Part shown: positions 24,029-30,655 of the stretch, piece by piece
How positions within the stretch are numbered: position 1 is the stretch's first letter
How the letters are laid out: each line of letters starts with the position of its first letter
Origin: Deltaproteobacteria bacterium UBA1386
GTDB lineage: Bacteria > Desulfobacterota > Syntrophorhabdia > Syntrophorhabdales > Syntrophorhabdaceae
NCBI GenBank assembly: GCA_002305765.1
Contig: DBQU01000061.1
Coordinates: forward strand, 1-51,342
Direction: 5' to 3'
Length of the DNA stretch: 51,342 bases
The notes under the pieces: model-generated
The model's input: only the letters and a program-made list of their open reading frames with translations
Told to the model about the DNA's origin: nothing
Databases searched by the model: none
Program-made: the position numbers and the translations under genes

Positions 24029-24057
24029 AGTATAGTCAACTTTGCCATCGATTACAA
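24029..24057 (-). promoter_or_regulatory. Promoter of the phoU-pst operon
   Basis: On the minus strand TTGTAA (24057-24052) and TATACT (24034-24029) are 17 bases apart, 28 bases before the phoU start. The poor -35 would fit an activated promoter, but I could not make out a clear PhoB box. Bases 24058-24228 hold no gene that I can support. Confidence 0.6.
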
Positions 24058-24228
24058 TCTGATTTTGAGGCGTCTGAGACCCCTGACAACATGCAGGGCA
24101 AGGCCCGGCGCCGCCTCCATGTTTCGGATCGCTCGATAGGCTTGAAATGGATGTGAGCCGGTGAGACCGCTCCTGCCGTCACCGGGGTTTACGTGTTGTT
24201 CGGGACCTACGCGGCTCTGACACGGTGA

Positions 24229-24501
24229 TCAGACGATGACCACGGAGTTGAAACCCCCGAACTCGTTCATCTCTTTATGGCCGGAAGAGGGGTCTTCCAT
24301 CCAGTTGCCGTCAACGATGAACCGGTACTGGTAGGCACCCGGGGAAAGGGTGATGCTCGTTTTCCAGACCCCCTTTGAGTCCTTCTTCAGAGGGCGAACC
24401 GACGGGTCCCAGGAGTTGAAAGAACCTGCGATATAAACGTGGCCTGCCCCCGCGTCGCTGAATTTGAATGTTACACGTTTCTTCGCCTGCTTCTCTGCCA
24501 T
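24229..24501 (-). CDS. Stand-alone CBM48 (AMPK-like glycogen-binding) domain protein
   Basis: The protein has 90 residues and is essentially one carbohydrate-binding module 48: VTFKF, then VYIAGSFNSWDP, a lysine-rich loop (RPLKKDSKG), VWKTSITLSPGAYQYRFIVDGNWMEDP. It ends in the typical N-x-FGG-NS-V-V. Such single domains bind glycogen or starch-like glucans and may tether or regulate other proteins. I chose the ATG at 24501 for its AAGGAGGG site; the open frame extends to 24600 without a ribosome site. No glycogen enzymes are nearby. Confidence 0.85.
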   Translation of the reverse strand: MAEKQAKKRVTFKFSDAGAGHVYIAGSFNSWDPSVRPLKKDSKGVWKTSITLSPGAYQYRFIVDGNWMEDPSSGHKEMNEFGGFNSVVIV

Positions 24502-24570
24502 TGCACCCTCCTTGCTTTTGTCCATCATAATATCACAATCCCCCGGATTTTTCATCCGGGCCGGGGGAAC

Positions 24571-24615
24571 GGAAAGGGGGAACCGTGCGTGAGCCCGCAT
24601 CGGTTCCCCCTTTCC
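24571..24615. terminator. Strong 15-bp hairpin between two minus-strand genes
   Basis: GGAAAGGGGGAACCG (24571-24585) pairs perfectly with CGGTTCCCCCTTTCC (24601-24615). The loop itself can pair TGCG with CGCA. A second hairpin (CCCGGAT...ATCCGGG) lies at about 24541-24560. A clean T-run is missing, so this is a terminator or RNA-stability hairpin downstream of aspC. Confidence 0.6.
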
Positions 24616-24633
24616 GAGGCATGTTCTCTATGT

Positions 24634-25824
24634 TCAGGTCAAGGATGCCACTGCCTTTGTTATTCTGTCGACACCCTTCTCGATGACCTCCATGGACGTG
24701 GCGAAGGACAGCCTCAGGTATCCTTCATTGCCGAACTCCACACCGGGGACCACGGCGGTGTGGAAGTCGTCAAGAAGGATCTCCGTCAGAGCTGTTGAGG
24801 AATCGACAACGCGGTCCTTGTACTTCCTGCCCATGACGACATTGAAGTTGGGGAACACGTAGAAGGCGCCCCGGGGATCATAGCAGGTCACGCCTTCTAT
24901 GCTCCTTAAGCTCTTAACGAGAAAGTCTTTTCTCTTCTTGAACTCGGCGACCATGGTGCCGATGAAGTCCTGCTTGCCGGAAAGGGCTGCGAGGGCCGCC
25001 ATCTGCGACACGGAGGTCGGGTTGGAGGTGCTCTGGCTCTGGATGTTCCCCATGGCCTTTATGATGGCGGCGGGGCCCGCGCTGTAGCCGATCCTCCAGC
25101 CCGTCATCGCGTAGGTCTTGGAGACGCCGTGGCATATGATCGTCCGCTCCTTGAACGCGGGGTCCATGGAGGCGATGCTGACGTGTTTGTAGTCGTCATA
25201 GACGAGTTTTTCGTATATCTCGTCGGAAATGAGGTAGAAACCCTTTTCCACTGCGAGCTTGCCTATTGCCTCGAGGTTCTCCCGATAGAAGACGGAGCCG
25301 ACGGGGTTCGAAGGGTAGTTCAGTATGATCGCCTTCGTCCTGGGCGTAAGGTATTTCGCGAGGAGGTCCGGGGTGATCTGGTAGTCGTCTTCCTCCCTGG
25401 TTTCGAGGATGACGGGTTTGGCATCCGCGAGTTCGATCATGGGGGGGTAGGATACCCAGTAGGGGGTGGGAACGATAACCTCGTCACCTTCCTGGAAAAG
25501 GGCCTGGAAAAGGTTGTAGAGGCCGTGTTTACCGCCGCAGGAAACGATGATCTCTTCCCGCTTGTATGCAAGCCCGTTGTCGCGGGCGAACTTGTCTATT
25601 ATCGCGTCCTTAAGGGGATCGATGCCGGTGACGGGAGTATAGCGGGTGAAGTTATCGTTGATGGCCTTTATGCCCGCTTCCTTGATATGAACGGGGGTGT
25701 CGAAGTCCGGCTCGCCGGCGCCGAAGCCGGCGATATCGACCCCCTGCGCCTTTAGGGCCTTCTCCTTTGCCGAGATGGCGAGTGTGGGTGACGGTTTCAG
25801 TGAGGCGGCTCTTGCGGATAGCAT
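24634..25824 (-). CDS. aspC: Aspartate aminotransferase (class I)
   Basis: This 396-residue PLP enzyme transfers the amino group between aspartate and 2-oxoglutarate (or related substrates). Family marks are the N-terminal FGAGEPDFDTP, PTPYWVSYPPM, LNYPSNPVGSVF, the D-x-Y pair in ISDEIYEKLVYD, and the PLP lysine in HGVSKTYAMTGWRIGY (K about 234). It belongs to the 1-beta (thermophile/Rhizobium-like) subgroup by its motifs. It stands apart from its upstream neighbour by a 176-base gap with repeats. Confidence 0.9.
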   Translation of the reverse strand: MLSARAASLKPSPTLAISAKEKALKAQGVDIAGFGAGEPDFDTPVHIKEAGIKAINDNFTRYTPVTGIDPLKDAIIDKFARDNGLAYKREEIIVSCGGKHGLYNLFQALFQEGDEVIVPTPYWVSYPPMIELADAKPVILETREEDDYQITPDLLAKYLTPRTKAIILNYPSNPVGSVFYRENLEAIGKLAVEKGFYLISDEIYEKLVYDDYKHVSIASMDPAFKERTIICHGVSKTYAMTGWRIGYSAGPAAIIKAMGNIQSQSTSNPTSVSQMAALAALSGKQDFIGTMVAEFKKRKDFLVKSLRSIEGVTCYDPRGAFYVFPNFNVVMGRKYKDRVVDSSTALTEILLDDFHTAVVPGVEFGNEGYLRLSFATSMEVIEKGVDRITKAVASLT

Positions 25825-25913
25825 AACGGAACTCCTTTAGCTTTTTTTGGGTGCAGAGTGAACAGAAAAAGGGAAGGAATCGCGAAGCCTCACCGGATCT
25901 TCTTGTTTAAGGA

Positions 25914-25950
25914 CTCCTCACTCCCTGCTCCTTGCTCCTCACTCCCTGCT
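25914..25950. repeat. CTCCTCACTCCCTGCT direct repeat
   Basis: The 16-base unit occurs at 25914-25929 and 25935-25950, with CTTG-type spacer bases giving a 21-base period. It lies in the gene-free gap between aspC and tilS (25825-26000). It has the same short-array style as the other intergenic repeats but a different sequence. Confidence 0.75.
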
Positions 25951-26000
25951 GATCCCGTATGGGTACAGCGGTAACTTTTACACCATGAGGGAAGGCTCTG

Positions 26001-27458
26001 TCAATCACAATTTGAAGATGGTTGACAGGATTTTTTCACAGTGACCTTCAGGACTCTGCGGGTGTTCTCGTCTATCCTGTACCGATGGTCGATCCTGTGG
26101 CCCGCGACCCAGACGATGGCGTCGCCTGAGACGAGGAGGGGGACCAGTCTGCGGGACTCGAGGGGTATCTTGCGGGATATGAAGAAATCCTTTATCTTGA
26201 CCGGCTTGTCCATGCCGAGGGGCTGGAACCGGTCACCCCGGCGAAAGGTCCGGACCGCTAGGCCGTCCCGGGGATCTAGCTTGTCGAGGTCGAAGTATGC
26301 CGTGAAATTGTCCTTCGGGTAGGATGAAGGAGGCCTCTTCAATACAGTGAGTGTGACGTTCATCCCAAGCGCGGCGATCCGGGTCCTCCCCTCGCCGAGG
26401 GGAAAGGTTTCCGTGACCTGTGCCGCCGGCCTCTTCGTTGTGAATATGAGGTTGCCGTAAGTCTTCGTTACCCTGAGATGTTCGGGGAGATCGAGACGCA
26501 GGTTCGGTCTTCGAGAGGACAGCACCTTCCTGACGAGCCCGATATGTTCCCTCAAGGGAACGACGGGCGCCATACCGGCCACAATGTCGCTGACGACCCT
26601 GAAGAAGGTCTCTTCGTCCAGCTTCAGGAGAGGTCCGACGGGCAGGTGGATGTCGCCTTCCGTCCTCCGGACGTTCTTTTTCGTGAAGGCACGTTTCTTT
26701 TCGTCGAAGAATCTGTTTATCTCCGTCAGGTCTCCGAGGAGGGAGACGACCTTTTCCCTGAATGCCGGGTTCAATGCACAAAGAAGGGGGATGACCTTGT
26801 GCCGAATGTAATTGCGCTCGTACACCGTCTTGTCGTTTGAGGAATCGGTGACGAAGGCGATGGAGTGGGCGGCGGCATAGGACTCTATCTCGGAACGGTA
26901 GGTCGTGAGAAAGGGCCTCACGATCTTCTCGCGGGAGGGAGGTATCGAAGACAGGCCGTGGATGCCCGTCCCTTTCGCGAGGCGAAGAAGGAAGGTCTCG
27001 ACCTGATCGTCAAGATTGTGGGCCAGGGCGATCTTCGTGTAACCCTCGCGATCAGCCGTTTCGGCAAAGAAACGGTATCGGATGTCCCTGCCGGCGTGTT
27101 GAATGGAAAGTCCCGTGGACCGGGCGTAAGCCTTCACATCCGCCCTTTCGACGAAACAGGGAATACCGTAGCTCCCTGCCGTTTCCCTCACGAAGGCCTC
27201 GTCTCTCTCCGATTCCTCCCGCCTCAGGAGGTGATTCACGTGCGCAACGGCGAGGTCAAAAGGTATCTTCCCCCGGATCTCCCTGAGAACGAAGAGAAGC
27301 GTCGCCGAATCAACGCCACCGGAGAACCCGACAAGGACGCGGTCTCTCTCGCCGATCATACCTTCCATCCTGATGAGCCGGGATATCTTCCGGACGAGGT
27401 CTGCCGGCCGCGCCCCGGGTGGTGTGCCGGGAGTACCGGGGAGACCGTTCCCTGTCAC
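26001..27458 (-). CDS. tilS: tRNA(Ile)-lysidine synthase
   Basis: The enzyme has about 485 residues and converts C34 of tRNA-Ile(CAU) to lysidine so that it reads AUA. The N-terminal ATP-pyrophosphatase domain has the PP-loop SGGVDS in VLVGFSGGVDSATLL. HVNHLLRREESERDEAFV and ALAHNLDDQVETFLLRLAKGTG follow. The TilS C-terminal domain (FRRGDRFQPLGM...KIKDFFISRKIP) is present. I chose the GTG at 27458, whose GTGA overlaps the fmdB stop by 4 bases; a TTG two codons earlier is also possible. Unusually it is at the far end of the ftsH operon instead of before ftsH. Confidence 0.9.
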   Translation of the reverse strand: MTGNGLPGTPGTPPGARPADLVRKISRLIRMEGMIGERDRVLVGFSGGVDSATLLFVLREIRGKIPFDLAVAHVNHLLRREESERDEAFVRETAGSYGIPCFVERADVKAYARSTGLSIQHAGRDIRYRFFAETADREGYTKIALAHNLDDQVETFLLRLAKGTGIHGLSSIPPSREKIVRPFLTTYRSEIESYAAAHSIAFVTDSSNDKTVYERNYIRHKVIPLLCALNPAFREKVVSLLGDLTEINRFFDEKKRAFTKKNVRRTEGDIHLPVGPLLKLDEETFFRVVSDIVAGMAPVVPLREHIGLVRKVLSSRRPNLRLDLPEHLRVTKTYGNLIFTTKRPAAQVTETFPLGEGRTRIAALGMNVTLTVLKRPPSSYPKDNFTAYFDLDKLDPRDGLAVRTFRRGDRFQPLGMDKPVKIKDFFISRKIPLESRRLVPLLVSGDAIVWVAGHRIDHRYRIDENTRRVLKVTVKKSCQPSSNCD

Positions 27459-27673
27459 GAACAACTCGAACAGTCAGGCGAGGAGCATCCGGTGCAGGAG
27501 CCGCCCGACTTGCCCGAAGACTTGAATTTGGACCCTGAGGAGAATCCAAAGGAGGACATGTTCTTCTGCGGGTCTTTGGCCCCGCACTCAGGGCATTCGG
27601 GCACATCGTCGCCGAAGACTATCACTTCGAATTCATTGCCGCACGTGCGGCAGGTATACTCATATATAGGCAT
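27455..27673 (-). CDS. FmdB-family zinc ribbon protein
   Basis: The protein has 72 residues. It starts with the family signature MPIYEYTCRTCGNEFEVI and has a second CxxC (CPECGA), together one zinc ribbon. A Ser/Gly/Phe stretch and a cysteine-rich tail (CTGCSSPDCSSCS) end it. FmdB-type proteins are putative regulators of unclear role. The gene lies between an unknown gene and tilS with 2-base spacing and 4-base overlap. Confidence 0.88.
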   Translation of the reverse strand: MPIYEYTCRTCGNEFEVIVFGDDVPECPECGAKDPQKNMSSFGFSSGSKFKSSGKSGGSCTGCSSPDCSSCS

Positions 27674-27675
27674 GG

Positions 27676-28569
27676 TTACCTCCGCTCGTCACTCTTCTTC
27701 TTTATCTCCTTTGACAAGTCGGCTATGAGCCGTGTCAGTAACGGGCGGTATTTCTCGCGGATGCCGGCGTCGGGGTTCATGCTTTCAGCCTTCTTCGCGA
27801 GCGCGAGGGCCCTCGTGAACATGTTCTTGAAGTAGAAATGGTTGGCTGAGGCGAAGAGGTAGAGGAAGAGGGCGGCCGTGTTGGAGCTGTCTGATCTGAT
27901 TATGCGCTTGAAGAGCTTCCTGGCCGTGTCGAAGTACTCACTCTCCAGATAGCTGTTGGCCGTCTTGAAGATGAGAAGGGACCTGCCGTCCGCGTAGGCC
28001 GTGATCAGGATGTCTTCGAAACCCCTGCGTCCGTATATCCTTGTCAGGGTCTTTTCACATTCATACAGGAAGCGGGGGAGAAGGTAGTTTCCCCGGTAGA
28101 GAAGGATGAGGTCCTTGAGCTGTTTGACCAGCTCGTCCGCGAGGATGGTGACCTCCTTGAGTTCCTCCTTCAGGCGCGCACGCGCTTTTCGCACCAGCGT
28201 GCTTATCTCGTTGACGATCTTCCTTTCTTGATCTGTCAGGTCCTCAAGGGCGATCTCGCACTGCGGCTTGTAATACTCCAGGAGGTAGAGGTTCTCGCGG
28301 AGCTTCATCGCGCCGTGAAAGGTGTAACCGACGGTCATATCGAAAAGCTTTTCCTTGTAGCTCGCCTCCGACGAGTTGCGGAAGAGGTCGTGACACATCT
28401 CCTTGAGCCGGAAAAGGCAGCTCTTGCCCCTGTCGTCCACGAAATCCTCGATGTTGGCGAAGAAAAGCTGTTCCTGGCGGAGCAGGGACCTGCATTCCCG
28501 CGCCTTCTCATAGACGCACAGCGATTCCTTGATGAGATCTATCTGTTTCTTATCGAGATTCGTTATCAT
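27676..28569 (-). CDS. Uncharacterised helical protein with TPR-like C-terminus
   Basis: The protein has 297 residues, and I recognise no family. It is almost wholly helical. A charged N-terminal half contains a likely coiled coil (LTDQERKIVNEISTLVRKAR then ARLKEELKEVTILADELVKQ). From ~200 to 290 come paired helices in the style of tetratricopeptide repeats (YFDTARKLFKRIIRSDSS, NTAALFLYLFASANHFYFK, ALALAKKAESMNPDA). There is no signal peptide or membrane segment. Its start overlaps the ftsH stop region by 20 bases, and fmdB follows after 2 bases, so it is expressed with FtsH. Confidence 0.7.
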   Translation of the reverse strand: MITNLDKKQIDLIKESLCVYEKARECRSLLRQEQLFFANIEDFVDDRGKSCLFRLKEMCHDLFRNSSEASYKEKLFDMTVGYTFHGAMKLRENLYLLEYYKPQCEIALEDLTDQERKIVNEISTLVRKARARLKEELKEVTILADELVKQLKDLILLYRGNYLLPRFLYECEKTLTRIYGRRGFEDILITAYADGRSLLIFKTANSYLESEYFDTARKLFKRIIRSDSSNTAALFLYLFASANHFYFKNMFTRALALAKKAESMNPDAGIREKYRPLLTRLIADLSKEIKKKSDERR

Positions 28570-30466
28570 GGTCCCCCTCCGCGTGCTCCTTCAGCATATT
28601 CCTCAACTCTTCACCGTCGATGGATTCCTTTTCGAGGAGGGTCCTGGCGACAAGCTCCAGGAGGTCGCGCTTCTTCGTGAGGGTGTCCTTGACCTTTGTG
28701 TAGGAGTGTTCGATGATGGCCTTCACTTCGTTATCGATCTCCCTTGCTGTCTCCTCGCTGTATTCCTTCGCGCCCGAGCCGGGGGTGATGTCGAGGAAGA
28801 GAGGTTTTCGTTCCTGCTCGAAGGTCATGTGGCCGAGCTTCTCGCTCATCCCGTATTGCTTCACCATGGAACGCGCGATGTCGGTCGCGCGTGCAAGGTC
28901 GTTCTGGGCGCCTGTCGAGATCTCGCCGAAGATGACCTCCTCGGCTATCCTTCCCCCGAGGAGGACGCACATGCGGTCGATGAGCTCGCTCTTTGTCATG
29001 AGGTAGCGGTCTTCGGTGGGAAGCTGCATGGTATATCCCAGGGCGGATATGCCGCGGGGGATGATGGATATCTTGTGGACGGGGTCAGCGCCCTCCAGGG
29101 ACTCCGCCATGAGGGCATGGCCCGTCTCGTGATAGGCGACGATCTCCTTTTCCTTCTTGCTCATCACCTTCTTTTTCTTCTCGAGGCCGGCCACGACGCG
29201 GTCGATGGCCTCTTCAAACTCTTCCATCGAGACCGATGACTTTCCTTTCCGAGCGGCGAGAAGGGCAGCTTCGTTGATAAGGTTTGCCAGGTCGGCGCCC
29301 ACAAAACCGGGGGTCCTGGCGGCGATGACGGAGAGGTCGACCTGGTGTCCGAGCTTGACCTCCCTGATGTGCACCTTCAGTATCTCTTCACGGCCCTTGA
29401 TGTCGGGCCTGTCGACGAGGACATGCCTGTCGAACCTGCCGGGCCTCAAGAGAGCGGGGTCGAGTATCTCAGGCCTGTTCGTCGCGCCAACGATGATGAC
29501 CCCCGTCTTTGTGTCGAAGCCGTCCATTTCGGAGAGAAGCTGGTTCAGGGTCTGCTCCCGCTCGTCGTGGGATGAAAGGGGGTTCATACCCCTTGCCTTG
29601 CCAAGGGCGTCCAGTTCGTCGATGAAGATGATGCACGGTGCTTTCTGCTGGGCCTGGGAAAAGAGGTCCCTCACCCGCGACGCGCCGACTCCGACGAACA
29701 TCTCAACGAAATCGGATCCGCTCATACTGAAAAAGGGCACCTTTGCCTCGCCCGCGACCGCCTTGGCGAGAAGGGTCTTGCCCGTGCCGGGCGGACCGAC
29801 GAGAAGGATGCCTTTGGGGATCTTTCCCCCGAGATCGAGGAACTTCTGCGGATAACGAAGGTATTCGATTATCTCCTGGAGCTCTTCTTTTGCCTCGTCG
29901 ACACCGGCGACATCCTCGAAGGTTATCTTTATCTCATCCTCACCGTAGATCTTGCCGCGGCTCTTCCCGAAATTGAGCACGCTCGACGGGGCTCCGCCCA
30001 TCCTTCTCATAAGGAGGTTCCAGATGAGGATTATGATGGCGAAGGGGAGAATCCATTCGATGATGACCCGCAGGATCTTGTTCTCGAAGGAACCGGAGAA
30101 CTGAACGTTGCTCTTCTGGAGGTCCTTGACGAGATCGGGGTCCTCGACCCTGCTCGTCACGAACTTCACCTTCTTGCCGTCCTGCTGCGTCATCGTCCCC
30201 TGGATCTTTTCGGCGTCGATAATGAGGTCCGAGACCTTCATCTGGGCGACGAGACCTTTGAACTCGCTGTAGGGGACCGTCTTGATCTCCGAACGGAAGG
30301 ACAGGTAGCTGTGGATCACGAATATGCCGATGATGGCGATGATGAAGTAGAGGAAGGTGAAACTCTTCGTCTTCTTCTCTTTGTCCTTGTTCCCGCCCTT
30401 GATCTCGAGGATTATATCTTTGCGTTTTTTCAGGTCTTTTTTAGGCCGGGGCTTTTCTTTTGGCAT
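28550..30466 (-). CDS. ftsH: ATP-dependent zinc metalloprotease FtsH
   Basis: This 638-residue membrane-anchored AAA+ protease degrades misfolded membrane proteins and regulators. There are two membrane segments (~37-52 FTFLYFIIAIIGIFVI and ~137-150) around a periplasmic domain. The AAA+ module has Walker A GPPGTGKT (~223), Walker B IIFIDELDALG and the SRH (RPGRFDRHVLVDRPD). The zinc site HETGH lies at ~445. A basic N-terminal tail (MPKEKPRPKKDLKKRK) of about 35 residues precedes the first membrane segment and is longer than usual. It heads a four-gene operon with tilS. Confidence 0.95.
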   Translation of the reverse strand: MPKEKPRPKKDLKKRKDIILEIKGGNKDKEKKTKSFTFLYFIIAIIGIFVIHSYLSFRSEIKTVPYSEFKGLVAQMKVSDLIIDAEKIQGTMTQQDGKKVKFVTSRVEDPDLVKDLQKSNVQFSGSFENKILRVIIEWILPFAIIILIWNLLMRRMGGAPSSVLNFGKSRGKIYGEDEIKITFEDVAGVDEAKEELQEIIEYLRYPQKFLDLGGKIPKGILLVGPPGTGKTLLAKAVAGEAKVPFFSMSGSDFVEMFVGVGASRVRDLFSQAQQKAPCIIFIDELDALGKARGMNPLSSHDEREQTLNQLLSEMDGFDTKTGVIIVGATNRPEILDPALLRPGRFDRHVLVDRPDIKGREEILKVHIREVKLGHQVDLSVIAARTPGFVGADLANLINEAALLAARKGKSSVSMEEFEEAIDRVVAGLEKKKKVMSKKEKEIVAYHETGHALMAESLEGADPVHKISIIPRGISALGYTMQLPTEDRYLMTKSELIDRMCVLLGGRIAEEVIFGEISTGAQNDLARATDIARSMVKQYGMSEKLGHMTFEQERKPLFLDITPGSGAKEYSEETAREIDNEVKAIIEHSYTKVKDTLTKKRDLLELVARTLLEKESIDGEELRNMLKEHAEGDHDNESR

Positions 30467-30571
30467 AGGTAAAGCATATCAGAAAATCATGAGCTTTGAA
30501 ATATGTTTCTCAGTGTCCCGCGGCGGCTGACGGGCCTGTGGTTGCGGCGCCGGCGCGCCGCATGCCGCTGG

Positions 30572-30599
30572 TTTACAAAACGAAGTCAGCTGCTATAAT
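30572..30599 (+). promoter_or_regulatory. Promoter of the hybrid histidine kinase gene
   Basis: TTTACA (30572-30577) and a perfect TATAAT (30594-30599) are 16 bases apart. The start codon at 30656 is about 50 bases downstream of the expected transcription start. Confidence 0.7.
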
Positions 30600-30655
30600 A
30601 GCCTTATGGCAGACCCGCTGCCCGATTACGTTGTCCGCTGCAAGGAGGGTGGCAG

